From: Polaromonas sp. JS666
Lineage (GTDB): Bacteria > Pseudomonadota > Gammaproteobacteria > Burkholderiales > Burkholderiaceae_C
Direction: 5' to 3'
NCBI RefSeq assembly: GCF_900103405.1
Contig: NZ_FNHX01000012.1
Location: 1 to 64,000, forward strand
DNA length: 64,000 nucleotides
A program made the translations under genes and the position numbers. The first letter of the stretch is position 1. Every line of letters starts with the position of its first letter. Positions 40,966 to 50,502 of this stretch are shown piece by piece. The notes under the pieces are model-generated. The model saw only the letters and a list, made by a program, of their open reading frames with translations, did not search any database and was not told where the DNA came from.

Positions 40966-43227
40966 ATGAAAAGCAATGTGGTCGGGCCCGGTGGCCCGAC
41001 AGCCTCCCAGGGGGCGAATGCCTCCATCGTGACCGCCACGGCCGACAGCCTGCCGGACCAGCCGCATGCGCTGGCCCGCGCCCGCGCGTTCGCCGAGCCC
41101 CTGATCGCCAGCGAAACGCATGACACGGGTGAAAACATCCTCGCCCATGCCGACGCGGTGGCGGCCATCCTCAAGACCATAGGCGGCTCCGAAGCCATGC
41201 AGGCGGCCAGCTACCTGGTCTATGCCTGCCAGCATTTGAACAAGCCGCAGGAAGTGATCACCAAGGCCTTCGGCGCCAACTACGCCGCGCTGGCGATGGA
41301 GACCACCAAGCTGGTCCAGGTGCAGCGCCAGGCGCGTTCGGCGAATGCCAAGGCCCAGCTGCTGGACGACCCGGCCGCGCAGACCGAAAACGTGCGCAAG
41401 ATGCTGCTGGCCTTCTCGCGCGACCTGCGTGTGGTCATGCTGCGGCTGGCGTCCCGCCTGCAGACTTTGCGCCACTACGCCGCGACGCGGCAGACCGCGC
41501 CGCTGCCGCTGGCCTACGAATCGCTGCATGTTTTTGCGCCGCTGGCCAACCGCCTGGGCATCTGGCAGATCAAATGGGAAATGGAGGACCTGGCTTTCCG
41601 TTTCCTGGAGCCCGAGACCTACAAGCAGACGGCCCGCCTGCTCGACGAAAAGCGGGTGGAGCGCGAAGGCTTTATGGAAGCCCTGCGCGCGCAGCTGGAG
41701 CGCGAACTCAACCAGAACGGCATTGCCGCGCTGGTGCAGGGGCGGCCCAAGCACATCTACAGCATTGTGAAAAAAATGCGCGGCAAGTCGCTGGACTTCG
41801 AGCAGGTTTTTGACATACGCGCGCTGCGCGTGATCGCCGCCGACGTGAAAGGCTGCTATGCGGCGCTCGGCTACGTGCATTCGCGCTTCACGCCGGTGGA
41901 CGGCGAATTCGACGACTACATCGCCAAGCCCAAGAGCAACGGCTACCAGTCGCTGCACACGGTGGTGCGCGATGAGGCGGGCAGGGCGGTGGAAATCCAG
42001 GTGCGCACCCAGGCCATGCACGACCACGCCGAGCACGGCGTGGCCGCACACTGGGCCTACAAGGAGGCCGGCACCAAGGGCTACGGCGGTGTCTCGGCCA
42101 GCAGCGAATACGACGCCAAGATCGCCGTGCTGCGCCAGTTGCTGGCCTGGGAGCGTGATCTTTCGGGGCCGGCGGCCCAGCGCGCGCGTGACGCCAAGCA
42201 AGGCCTGTTCGAGGACCGCATCTACGTGCTGACGCCGGACGCCGCCATCGTGGAGCTGCCGCAGGGCGCGACCACGGTGGACTTTGCCTACAGCGTGCAT
42301 ACCAGCCTGGGCCATCGCTGCCGCGGCGCGCGCATCGACGGCGTCATGGTGCCGCTCAATACACCGCTGCAGAACGGCCAGACCGTGGAGGTGATCACCG
42401 TCAAGGAGGGCGGGCCTTCGCGCGACTGGCTCAACCCTGAGCTTGGTTTTCTGAGCAGCCATCGCGCGAAGTCCAAGGTGCGCGCCTGGTTCAACGCGCT
42501 GGCCATGGAGCAGACCGTGGCCAGGGGCCGCGAGGCCGTGGAAAAACTGCTGCAGCGCGAAGGCAAGACGGCGATGAAGCTGGACGACCTGGCGGCGCAG
42601 CTCGGCTTCAAGGCGGCGGATGATTTGTTTGAGGTTGTGGGCAAAGACGAGTTGTCCCTGCGCACCATAGAGAACATGCTCAGGCCGCCCGAACCGGTCT
42701 TGAGCCAGGACGATTACGTGCTGGCAAAAAAAGCCCGAGCACCCAACCCGAACGCCAAGAAGGCGGCGGGCGGTGTGCTGGTGGTCGGCATGGGATCCCT
42801 GCTCACGCAGCTGGCCAAGTGCTGCAAACCCGCGCCGCCCGATGAGATTCTCGGTTTTGTCACCAAGGGCAAGGGCGTCAGCATCCACCGCAGCGACTGC
42901 AGCAACTTCCGCAACATGGCCGCCGGCAGCCCGGACCGCGTGATCGAGGTGCAATGGAATTCGCCCAAGACACCCGATGGTGCGGTGTATCCGGTGGACG
43001 TCGCCGTCGAGGCAGCCGACCGGCAGGGTCTGCTGCGCGATATTTCCGAGGTCTTCGCCAAGGAAAAAATGAACGTGATCGGCGTGCAGACGCAGTCGGT
43101 GAAAGACAACCGCGGCGGCACAGCCTGGATGACTTTCACCGTGGAAGTGGCGCAATCAGGCCGCCTCAACCAGGTGCTGGCCGTCGTGGCCGAGGTGCCG
43201 GGTGTGCGTTCCGCACGAAGGCGCTGA
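40966..43227 (+). CDS. relA: RelA-type (p)ppGpp synthetase
   Basis: 753 aa. The N-terminal HD domain is degenerate: the metal-binding His-Asp pair of active hydrolases is replaced (ASYLVYACQHLNK around residues 85-95). The synthetase domain (~240-390) carries EFDDY near residues 313-317, the acidic EXDD form found in RelA rather than the RXKD form of bifunctional SpoT. TGS (~415-475), a zinc-finger/CC region (LAKCCKPAPPDEI) and an ACT domain (~670-750) follow. So this is ribosome-associated synthase only; a SpoT must be elsewhere. Confidence 0.93.
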   Translation: MKSNVVGPGGPTASQGANASIVTATADSLPDQPHALARARAFAEPLIASETHDTGENILAHADAVAAILKTIGGSEAMQAASYLVYACQHLNKPQEVITKAFGANYAALAMETTKLVQVQRQARSANAKAQLLDDPAAQTENVRKMLLAFSRDLRVVMLRLASRLQTLRHYAATRQTAPLPLAYESLHVFAPLANRLGIWQIKWEMEDLAFRFLEPETYKQTARLLDEKRVEREGFMEALRAQLERELNQNGIAALVQGRPKHIYSIVKKMRGKSLDFEQVFDIRALRVIAADVKGCYAALGYVHSRFTPVDGEFDDYIAKPKSNGYQSLHTVVRDEAGRAVEIQVRTQAMHDHAEHGVAAHWAYKEAGTKGYGGVSASSEYDAKIAVLRQLLAWERDLSGPAAQRARDAKQGLFEDRIYVLTPDAAIVELPQGATTVDFAYSVHTSLGHRCRGARIDGVMVPLNTPLQNGQTVEVITVKEGGPSRDWLNPELGFLSSHRAKSKVRAWFNALAMEQTVARGREAVEKLLQREGKTAMKLDDLAAQLGFKAADDLFEVVGKDELSLRTIENMLRPPEPVLSQDDYVLAKKARAPNPNAKKAAGGVLVVGMGSLLTQLAKCCKPAPPDEILGFVTKGKGVSIHRSDCSNFRNMAAGSPDRVIEVQWNSPKTPDGAVYPVDVAVEAADRQGLLRDISEVFAKEKMNVIGVQTQSVKDNRGGTAWMTFTVEVAQSGRLNQVLAVVAEVPGVRSARRR

Positions 43228-43258
43228 GCGCACGTGGCGGAACCGCAATTTGTCGTGC

Positions 43259-43264
43259 TACAAT
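43259..43264 (+). promoter_or_regulatory. -10 element of the tRNA-Val gene
   Basis: TACAAT lies 20 bases before the 5' end of the tRNA. A -35 at normal spacing is weak (around 43236-43241). Confidence 0.5.
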
Positions 43265-43284
43265 GCTAGCTTCGAACAGTCCTT

Positions 43285-43361
43285 AGGCGCGTAGCTCAGC
43301 TGGTTAGAGCACCACCTTGACATGGTGGGGGTCGTTGGTTCGAGTCCAATCGCGCCTACCA
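43285..43361 (+). tRNA. tRNA-Val (anticodon GAC)
   Basis: 77 nt including genomic CCA. Acceptor stem AGGCGCG with CGCGCCT (all seven pairs), D arm GCTC...GAGC, anticodon stem CCACC/GGTGG around TTGACAT, T arm with GGTTCGAGTCC. It reads GUC (and GUU by wobble). Confidence 0.95.
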
Positions 43362-43511
43362 ATTCCCTCGAAACGGTTCCTGTCCAGGCTTTTGCATCCA
43401 TGATGCGGGCCCATCACACAGGGTAAACCAAGGGGATTGTGTACATCAGAATTCCTAGAATGTATTGAACCCCGGCGCTTGATCGCTGGCCGTCATTCAG
43501 AGGAGAAATCA

Positions 43512-44126
43512 GTGCCAAAAAGCAAATCCACCAGCCCGGCATCCGGCCTTCCGCCTTCACAGGGCGATGCGGCTGCCGACGGTAATTCCGGCGCCAGAAG
43601 CGGCCGGGCTGCCGGCAAGGCTGCGGCGTCCCGCGTGATCAAGAAGTACCCGAACCGGCGGCTCTACGACACCGAGACCTCGACCTACATCACGCTCACC
43701 GAGGTGCGGCAGCTGGTAATGGAGAGCGCCGATTTTGTGGTGCGCGATGCCAAGACCAACGAAGACCTGACGCGCAGCATCCTGCTGCAGATCATTCTCG
43801 AGGAAGAGACCGGCGGCGCGCCCATGTTCACCGAGGCCGTGCTGGCCAACATCATCCGTTTTTACGGCAATGCGATGCAGGGCTTCATGGGCGCCTACCT
43901 GGAGAAAAATGTCCAAAGCTTCATGGACCTGCAGGTCAAGATGGCCGAGCAGTCCAAGGGGCTGACACCTGAAATGTGGGCGCAGTTCATGAATGCGCAG
44001 TCGCCCATGATGCAGGGAATGATGGGCACCTATGTGGAGCAATCCAAGAACGTTTTCACGCAGATGCAAGAGCAGATGCAAAAGCAGAGCGAGCAGATGC
44101 TGCAGGCTTTCGGCTTGAAAAAATGA
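43512..44126 (+). CDS. phaR: Polyhydroxyalkanoate synthesis repressor
   Basis: 204 aa from GTG 43512 with GAGGAGA at 43500-43506; the upstream in-frame codons lack family similarity. PHB/PHA accumulation regulator DNA-binding domain with IKKYPNRRLYDTETSTYITL (~residues 40-60) followed by two PHB_acc repeats and a Gln/Met-rich C-terminal helix (QMQEQMQKQSEQMLQAF). It represses phasin and PHA genes and is released when it binds PHB granules. It lies between tRNA-Val and rimO. Confidence 0.93.
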   Translation: MPKSKSTSPASGLPPSQGDAAADGNSGARSGRAAGKAAASRVIKKYPNRRLYDTETSTYITLTEVRQLVMESADFVVRDAKTNEDLTRSILLQIILEEETGGAPMFTEAVLANIIRFYGNAMQGFMGAYLEKNVQSFMDLQVKMAEQSKGLTPEMWAQFMNAQSPMMQGMMGTYVEQSKNVFTQMQEQMQKQSEQMLQAFGLKK

Positions 44127-44224
44127 ACTGAACGCGGGGCCTTGTGCCCGTGCGCATGCAGGCCGTTGAAGGCCATCCGGGGTTCACGGTTCGCCCTGAC
44201 GCTTACCCTGAGACAATAGACCCC

Positions 44225-45634
44225 ATGAGCGACGTAATTTCCCCATCCGCCCCTGCTAACGCCAAGGCCGCGCCCCGCGTTGGTTTTGTCAGCCTGGGCT
44301 GCCCCAAAGCCCTGACCGACTCCGAGCTGATCCTCACGCAGCTAAGTGCCGAGGGCTACCAGACCTCCAAAACCTTCGAGGGCGCGGACCTGGTCATCGT
44401 CAACACCTGCGGCTTTATCGACGACGCGGTCAAGGAAAGCCTGGACACCATTGGCGAGGCGCTGGCCGAAAACGGCCGGGTCATCGTCACCGGCTGCCTG
44501 GGCGCCAAGGCCGGCGAGGACGGCGGCAACCTGGTGCGCCAGATGCACCCCAGCGTGCTGGCCGTGACCGGCCCGCATGCCACGCAGGAAGTCATGGACG
44601 CGGTGCACCTGAATTTGCCCAAACCGCACGATCCTTTTGTGGACCTGGTTCCCAACGCTTTCGGCGTTGCGGGCATCAAGCTCACGCCCCGGCACTACGC
44701 CTACCTGAAAATCAGCGAAGGCTGCAACCACCGCTGCACCTTTTGCATCATCCCTTCGATGCGCGGCGACCTGGTGTCGCGGCCCATAGGCGATGTGCTT
44801 AACGAGGCGCGTGCACTGTTTGAGGGCGGCGTCAAGGAACTGCTGGTGATCAGCCAGGACACCTCGGCCTACGGCGTGGACGTGAAGTACCGCACCGGCT
44901 TCTGGGACGGCAAGCCCGTCAAGACGCGCATGCTGGAGCTGGTGCAGGCGCTGGGCGAGATCGCCGAGCCCTATGGTGCCTGGGTGCGCTTGCATTACGT
45001 CTATCCATATCCAAGCGTGGATGAAGTGTTGCCGCTGATGGCCACCGGCAAGGTGCTGCCTTACCTGGACGTTCCGCTGCAGCACAGCCATCCGGATGTG
45101 CTCAAGCGCATGAAGCGGCCGGCCAGCGGCGAGAAAAACCTCGAGCGCATTGCGCGCTGGCGCGAAATCTGCCCCGAGATCGTGATCCGCAGCACTTTTA
45201 TCGCCGGTTTTCCCGGTGAGACCGAGGCCGAGTTCGAGCACCTGCTCGATTTCATGCGCGAAGCCAGGATCGACCGCGCGGGCTGCTTTGCCTACAGCGC
45301 GGTGGAGGGTGCCACTGCCAACGACATCCCGGGCATGCTGCCGATGGAATTGCGTGAAGAGCGGCGCGCCCGTTTCATGGCCGTGGCGGAGGCGGTTTCC
45401 AGCCAGAAGCTGCAGCAGCGTATAGGCGCGACCATGCAGGTGCTGGTGGATTCGGCGCCCGCGATGGGCCGCAAGGGCGGTATCGGGCGTTCTTATGCCG
45501 ATGCGCCCGAGATCGACGGCGTGGTCAAGTTGCTGCCGCCCGAAAAAATCAGCAAGACGCTGAAAGTAGGCGAATTCACCCGGGCCCGCATCGTCGGAAC
45601 CCAGGGCCACGACCTGGTGGCCGTGCCTGTTTGA
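44225..45634 (+). CDS. rimO: Ribosomal protein S12 methylthiotransferase
   Basis: 469 aa from ATG 44225. UPF0004 domain with its three Cys (GCPKAL, NTCGF, TGCLG) for one [4Fe-4S] cluster; radical-SAM CNHRCTFC for the second; and the C-terminal TRAM domain (~395-465). It methylthiolates Asp88 of S12. Sequence FIAGFPGETEAEFEHLL is the conserved substrate-adenosyl region. It follows phaR by 98 bp. Confidence 0.95.
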   Translation: MSDVISPSAPANAKAAPRVGFVSLGCPKALTDSELILTQLSAEGYQTSKTFEGADLVIVNTCGFIDDAVKESLDTIGEALAENGRVIVTGCLGAKAGEDGGNLVRQMHPSVLAVTGPHATQEVMDAVHLNLPKPHDPFVDLVPNAFGVAGIKLTPRHYAYLKISEGCNHRCTFCIIPSMRGDLVSRPIGDVLNEARALFEGGVKELLVISQDTSAYGVDVKYRTGFWDGKPVKTRMLELVQALGEIAEPYGAWVRLHYVYPYPSVDEVLPLMATGKVLPYLDVPLQHSHPDVLKRMKRPASGEKNLERIARWREICPEIVIRSTFIAGFPGETEAEFEHLLDFMREARIDRAGCFAYSAVEGATANDIPGMLPMELREERRARFMAVAEAVSSQKLQQRIGATMQVLVDSAPAMGRKGGIGRSYADAPEIDGVVKLLPPEKISKTLKVGEFTRARIVGTQGHDLVAVPV

Positions 45635-45685
45635 TCAAGCCGGCGCACGAAAAACCGGGCCGCAAGGCGGGGCCCGGAAACAAAA

Positions 45686-45710
45686 AAAGCCACTGGGTCA
45701 CAGTGGCTTT
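45686..45710. terminator. Bidirectional Rho-independent terminator
   Basis: AAAGCCACTG (45686-45695) pairs perfectly with CAGTGGCTTT (45701-45710), loop GGTCA, with an A-run on the left and T-rich sequence on the right. It can end rimO (+) and the tRNA-Leu transcript (-). Confidence 0.85.
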
Positions 45711-45766
45711 AATCTTGCTTTCTTCCAGAGCTCGTTTCAGAGTCTGGCAAAGCTGTTTGGTGTATC

Positions 45767-45851
45767 TGGTGCCCGGGAGAGAACTCGAATCTCCACATCT
45801 TGCGATACACGGACCTGAACCGTGCGCGTCTACCAATTCCGCCACCCGGGC
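45767..45851 (-). tRNA. tRNA-Leu (anticodon CAG)
   Basis: 85 nt including CCA. Acceptor GCCCGGG/CCCGGGC, discriminator A, long variable arm (TATCGCAAGATGTG region) as in class II tRNAs, and anticodon loop TTCAGGT. It reads CUG. Transcribed toward the terminator at 45686-45710. Confidence 0.95.
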
Positions 45852-45966
45852 ACAGCTAGCAGTGTACCATTACTTGAACGCATTCTGAGGCCCCGGCCCA
45901 CAAATTTTCCTGAAATATTTCGGCTGCATACTCAAAACCAGCAGCCCCAACAAAAAGAGACTTTTT

Positions 45967-48330
45967 ATCAAAACAACTCATTCCCATGCGGGCGGATCGT
46001 CCGCCCATTCCTCCGGTCTGCTCGCTGAATTCGAAGGCACCGTTTCCGGCCACCGCGACGGCCATGGTTTCGTATTGCGCGACGACGGCGAGGCCGATAT
46101 TTACCTGCCGCCCAATGAAATGCGCGCGGTGCTGCACAAGGACCGCGTCAAGGCGCGCATCGTGCGGCATGACCGCAAAAACCGGCCCGAAGGCCGGGTG
46201 ACCGAGATCATCGAGCGCTCTTCCAATCCCATCATCGGCCGCCTGTTGCAGGAAAGCGGCGTCTGGCTGGTCGCGCCCGAAGACAAGCGCTACGGCCAGG
46301 ACGTGCTGATCCCCAAGGGCGCCACCGGCACGGCCAAGGCCGGCCAGGTGGTGGTGGTGCAGCTCACCGAGCCGCCGGCGCTATTCGGCCAGCCCGTGGG
46401 CCGCGTCAAGGAAGTGCTGGGCGAGATCGACGACCCCGGAATGGAAATCGAAATCGCGGTGCGCAAATACGGTGTGCCGCATGAATTCAGCGACGAGGCG
46501 CTGGCCCTGGCCCGCGCCTTGCCGGATGCCGTGCGGCCCGCCGACAAAAAGCACCGCATCGACCTGACCGACGTGCCGCTTGTCACCATAGACGGCGAAG
46601 ACGCCCGCGACTTTGACGATGCCGTGTATTGCGAACCGGCCAAGGTCGGCCGCGGCAAGGGCTGGCGCTTGCTGGTGGCGATTGCCGACGTGAGCCACTA
46701 TGTGGAAACCGGCAGCGCCATCGACATCGACGCCTATGACCGCGCCACCAGCGTGTACTTTCCGCGCCGCGTGATTCCCATGCTGCCGGAGAAACTCTCC
46801 AACGGCCTGTGCTCGCTCAACCCCAACGTCGAGCGCCTGTGCATGGTCTGCGACATGCTGGTCAATGCCAAGGGCGAGGTCCACGCCTACCAGTTCTACC
46901 CGGCGGTGATGTTCAGCCATGCGCGCTTCACCTACACCGAGGTCGCCGCCATCCTGGCCAACACGCGCGGCCCCGAAGCCGCGCAGCGCAAGGCACTGGT
47001 GCCGCACCTGCTGGATCTGCACGACGTTTACCAGGCCTTGCTCAAGGAGCGCGGTGTACGCGGCGCGGTGGACTTTGAAACCACCGAAACGCAAATCGTC
47101 TGCGATGAAGCGGGGCGCATTGAAAAAATCGTGCCCCGTACCCGCAACGTGGCCCACCGCCTGATCGAGGAGGCCATGCTGGCCGCCAACGTCTGCTCGG
47201 CCGACTTCATCTCGCAGAGCAAGCATGTGGGCCTGTACCGCGTGCACGAGGGGCCGACGCCCGAGAAGAAGGAGATGCTGCGCAACTACCTGAAGGCCGC
47301 CGGCGTCGGCATGACCATCACCGACGACCCGGAGCCCGGCGAGTTCCAGCGCATCGCGCTGGCCACCAAGGACAGGCCGGACGCGCAGCAAATCCACTCC
47401 ATGCTGCTGCGCTCCATGCAGCAGGCCATCTACACGCCCATGAACAGCGGCCACTTCGGCCTGGCTTACGAGGCCTACACGCACTTCACCAGCCCGATCC
47501 GGCGCTATCCCGACCTGCTGGTGCACCGGGTCATCAAGGCGGTGCTCAACAAGGCCAAATACCAGTTGCCGACACTGCCCACGCCGGGCGAGGCCGAGGC
47601 CAAGCTGTCCAAGCGGCTGGCCTCGCGCGTCAAGGAACCCACGCAAAAGCCCAAAAAAGCCAGCGCCGACGAACTCGCCTGGCAGGCCGCCGGCCTGCAT
47701 TGCAGCGCCAACGAGCGCCGCGCCGACGAAGCCAGCCGCGACGTCGAGGCCTGGCTCAAGTGCAAATACATGCGCGAGCACCTGGGCGAGGAGTTCGGCG
47801 GTGTCGTCACGGCGGCCACCGGCTTCGGCATCTTCGTCACGCTGGACGCGATGTACGTCGAGGGCTTGGTGCACATCACCGAGCTGGGCGGCGAATACTT
47901 CCGTTTCGATGAAGCCCGTCAGGAACTGCGCGGCGAGCGCACCGGCATCCGTTACGCCATCGGCACACGGGTGAGGGTGCAGGTCAGCCGGGTTGACCTG
48001 GACGGCCGCAAGATCGACTTCCGGCTGGTGAACGAAGGCCAGGACCTGGTCGGTCGCGCCATGAAGGACAAGACCGGCGGCCATGCCACCGAGCTGCCGG
48101 CCCAGGAGCGCGGCGCCGCGCGCCATGTCGCCGAACCCCGCACCGGCAAGGTCGGCAAAAAGACGGCGGGCAAGCGCACGGAGGCCCGCTCGGGCAGCCG
48201 TGGCGGCAGTCCGGGCCGCAGCGCCGGCAGCGAGCGCACGCCCAAGTCACCCATCCAGGCGCTGAAGGCCGCCGTCAAGAAGGCCGCCGGCAGCGCCGGG
48301 CGCAAGCAGGGCAAGAAGCCCCGCCGCTAG
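45967..48330 (+). CDS. rnr: Ribonuclease R
   Basis: 3'-5' exoribonuclease that degrades structured RNA and acts in RNA quality control. The start is uncertain: the frame is open from a TGA at 45886 but contains no ATG, GTG or TTG until TTG 46075, which falls inside the conserved first OB domain (EFEGTVSGHRDGHGF precedes it). I list ATC 45967 because a purine-rich AAAAAGAGA lies seven bases before it; that gives 787 aa, against ~810 in E. coli. Domains: OB/CSD (~20-150), RNB catalytic core with GEDARDFDDAV (acidic metal site, ~210-220), S1 (~600-690), and a Lys/Arg-rich tail. Identity is certain; start is not. Confidence 0.88.
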   Translation: MKTTHSHAGGSSAHSSGLLAEFEGTVSGHRDGHGFVLRDDGEADIYLPPNEMRAVLHKDRVKARIVRHDRKNRPEGRVTEIIERSSNPIIGRLLQESGVWLVAPEDKRYGQDVLIPKGATGTAKAGQVVVVQLTEPPALFGQPVGRVKEVLGEIDDPGMEIEIAVRKYGVPHEFSDEALALARALPDAVRPADKKHRIDLTDVPLVTIDGEDARDFDDAVYCEPAKVGRGKGWRLLVAIADVSHYVETGSAIDIDAYDRATSVYFPRRVIPMLPEKLSNGLCSLNPNVERLCMVCDMLVNAKGEVHAYQFYPAVMFSHARFTYTEVAAILANTRGPEAAQRKALVPHLLDLHDVYQALLKERGVRGAVDFETTETQIVCDEAGRIEKIVPRTRNVAHRLIEEAMLAANVCSADFISQSKHVGLYRVHEGPTPEKKEMLRNYLKAAGVGMTITDDPEPGEFQRIALATKDRPDAQQIHSMLLRSMQQAIYTPMNSGHFGLAYEAYTHFTSPIRRYPDLLVHRVIKAVLNKAKYQLPTLPTPGEAEAKLSKRLASRVKEPTQKPKKASADELAWQAAGLHCSANERRADEASRDVEAWLKCKYMREHLGEEFGGVVTAATGFGIFVTLDAMYVEGLVHITELGGEYFRFDEARQELRGERTGIRYAIGTRVRVQVSRVDLDGRKIDFRLVNEGQDLVGRAMKDKTGGHATELPAQERGAARHVAEPRTGKVGKKTAGKRTEARSGSRGGSPGRSAGSERTPKSPIQALKAAVKKAAGSAGRKQGKKPRR

Positions 48331-48391
48331 GCGTCCAGGAAAGAGCCATGGATTGTTTTTCCTATCTTCTCTCGCACAGGGCAGGCCGCGC

Positions 48392-48949
48392 ATGCTGATC
48401 CGCATCCTGTCGTTTCTTCTGGAAACCATTTTTTTCCTGCTGATTGCCGCGGCGCTGCTGCGCGCCTGGATGAACTGGGTCCGGGTCAACATGAGCGCCC
48501 AACCGGGCAGCTTTGTCATGGCCCTGACCGACTGGCTGGTCAAGCCGCTGCGCAGGGCATTGCCCAGGTCGCTGGCGCAGTCGCGGGTGGACTGGGCCAG
48601 CGTGATCGCCGCCGCCGTGCTGGCGCTGGCCTATGCCTTGCTGTGGGCGCTGCTGTTCGGCCTGCTGCTGGGCGCGCTTGAGTGGGCGCCCGTCATCCTG
48701 CTGACGCTGCTGTCGTTCGCGCTCAAGATGCTGGTGCGCGTGGCGCTGCAAACCCTGTTCATCCTGGTGCTGGGTTTTGCCATTCTTTCGTGGGTGCAGC
48801 CCGGCTCACCGGCCTATGCCTTGCTGGGCCGCCTGACCGAGCCTGTGCTGGCGCCGCTGCGCCGGGTGATCCCCGTCGTGGGCGGGGTCGACATCTCGGC
48901 GCTGGTGCTGATCGTGCTGCTGCAGATCGCCTTGATGGTCCTGGTTTAG
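48392..48949 (+). CDS. YggT-family membrane protein
   Basis: 185 aa from ATG 48392. Two YggT repeats, each a pair of membrane helices: the first around residues 1-95 with RAWMNWVRV, the second 100-185 with FAILSWVQPGSPAYALL and EPVLAPLRRVIPVVGGVDISALVL. The sequence P-x-RRxIP-x-x-G-x-D-x-SPx is the family signature. YggT proteins are linked to osmotic tolerance and, in other bacteria, to cell-division membranes; function unresolved. It starts 61 bp after rnr. Confidence 0.87.
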   Translation: MLIRILSFLLETIFFLLIAAALLRAWMNWVRVNMSAQPGSFVMALTDWLVKPLRRALPRSLAQSRVDWASVIAAAVLALAYALLWALLFGLLLGALEWAPVILLTLLSFALKMLVRVALQTLFILVLGFAILSWVQPGSPAYALLGRLTEPVLAPLRRVIPVVGGVDISALVLIVLLQIALMVLV

Positions 48950-48961
48950 TGGCCTAGCGAT

Positions 48962-50455
48962 CTAGGCATTGGCCAGCCCCGACGCCGTCAGCGCCTGGCC
49001 GCCTGCGGGCCATTCGTCCGCTATGCGGCCGTGGGCGAACACGGCGCCGCACGCCGCTTCAAAAGCTTCCAATCCTCCGGCCATACGCGCCCCCAGCATG
49101 CCGGCCAGCACATCGCCCGTGCCCGCCGTGGCCAGCAGGGCATTGCCGCTACTGTTGATGGCGCTGGCTTGTCCAGGCGCGGCGATCACGGTTCCCGAAC
49201 CCTTGAGGACCACGACGCACTGAAAGCGCTCAGCCAACTGGCGGGCGTGAACCAGGCGGCCGGCTTGCACCTCTTGGGCGCTGGTCCCGGCCAGCCGGGC
49301 GGCTTCGAGCGGATGGGGCGTGAGCACCGTCGCGTAGCCGCGGTGGCGGCGGGCCGCGAGCTGGGCCTGCAGCTGCGTGTCCCCGGCGATGGCGTTGAGC
49401 GCGTCCGCGTCCAGCACCAGCCGGGGCACCGCCGACAGCACCTTGGGCAGCACGGCGCGCACGGCATCGCCGCCGCCGCAGCCGCACACCACCACCTGCC
49501 TTGCCAGGTCCAGCGCCTCCGGGGCGCGAAACATCAATTCGGGTTGTTGGGGATCCGTGCTGAGCACCGGGCTGCCGAGCAGCGCCACATACACCCGGCC
49601 GGCGCCCGCGTGCAGCGCGGCCCGCGCGGCCAGCAGCGCGGCGCCCGCCATGTGGCTGCGGGCGCTGGATTCCCCGCCCAGCACCGCCACGTCGCCGAAG
49701 CTGCCTTTGTGGCTGGCATGCGGATTGGTATGCCTGGGTGTGCGCGACGCGCGGTCGGCGCCCAGCAGCCAGGCATCGGGCGCCGGCGCGCCGGCGGTCG
49801 CCGTGCCAAGGTCGTCAAACCATACCTGGCCCGCGCAGTCGCGGCCGTTTGCGGTGAAGAGGCCCGGCTTCAGGGTCAAAAGGCTGAGGGTAAAGACACC
49901 TGAGGCTGTGGCAGGCCCGGCGTTGAAAGTTCCTGTGTCTGCATCCAGGCCGGTGGGTACATCCACCGCCAGCCGTGGGGCGGTTCCGGCCTGCATGCGC
50001 GCCAGCCAGTCCAGCATCAAGGTCGTGCCCGGCCGGGCCGGATCCAGCGCACTGCCTATGCCCAGCAGGGCGTCTATGCAGAAATCGAAGTCCTCGGGTG
50101 GCTGCGCGGCCATGGGCACGCCGGCGGCCAAGGCCCGTTCGCGCGAGGCCTGGGCGTCGGGCGGCTGGCCGGCTTTTCCGGACGGCAGGCCGGTCCAGGT
50201 CAGGGTCACGCTTTTCCCCCAGTGGTGCAGGTGCATGGCGGCCTCGAAGCCGTCGCCGCCGTTGTTGCCGGGGCCGCAGGCCACCCAGATGCGCCGCGCG
50301 TGCGGCGCCAGGGCCAGCGCCAGGCGCGCGACCGCCAGGCCGGCCCGCTGCATCAGCGCATGCGGCGGGCGGCCGGCTGCGGCCAGCCGTTCAAGTTCGC
50401 GGGTGGCCGCCACGCCGTGAAGCGGCTCGCTGTGGGCGCTGGAAATTTTTCGCAT
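48962..50455 (-). CDS. nnr: Bifunctional NAD(P)H-hydrate epimerase / ADP-dependent dehydratase
   Basis: 497 aa from ATG 50455. The YjeF N-domain (NnrE, ~1-215: CGPGNNGGDGFEAA and DALLGIG) epimerises damaged NAD(P)HX; the carbohydrate-kinase-fold domain (NnrD, ~235-495: SHKGSFGDVAVLGG, DADALNAIAG, LTPHPLEAARL, NALLATAGTGDVLAG) dehydrates it. This is the standard bacterial fusion for nicotinamide-dinucleotide repair. Convergent with the yggT-type gene. Confidence 0.93.
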   Translation of the reverse strand: MRKISSAHSEPLHGVAATRELERLAAAGRPPHALMQRAGLAVARLALALAPHARRIWVACGPGNNGGDGFEAAMHLHHWGKSVTLTWTGLPSGKAGQPPDAQASRERALAAGVPMAAQPPEDFDFCIDALLGIGSALDPARPGTTLMLDWLARMQAGTAPRLAVDVPTGLDADTGTFNAGPATASGVFTLSLLTLKPGLFTANGRDCAGQVWFDDLGTATAGAPAPDAWLLGADRASRTPRHTNPHASHKGSFGDVAVLGGESSARSHMAGAALLAARAALHAGAGRVYVALLGSPVLSTDPQQPELMFRAPEALDLARQVVVCGCGGGDAVRAVLPKVLSAVPRLVLDADALNAIAGDTQLQAQLAARRHRGYATVLTPHPLEAARLAGTSAQEVQAGRLVHARQLAERFQCVVVLKGSGTVIAAPGQASAINSSGNALLATAGTGDVLAGMLGARMAGGLEAFEAACGAVFAHGRIADEWPAGGQALTASGLANA

Positions 50456-50502
50456 GGCCCGATTGTGCGGCCGCGGGCGCAAAAAAGGCCGGCGGGCCGG
50501 GC

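Noticed and set aside
40756..43155. 799-codon minus-strand frame opposite relA
   Set aside because: Shadow of relA; no motif, and composition matches complementary GC-rich codons.
45986..46201. ATG-started 71-codon frame over the rnr N-terminus
   Set aside because: It reads a different frame from the conserved RNase R domain. Only a frameshift would make it the true start, which is covered as a finding.
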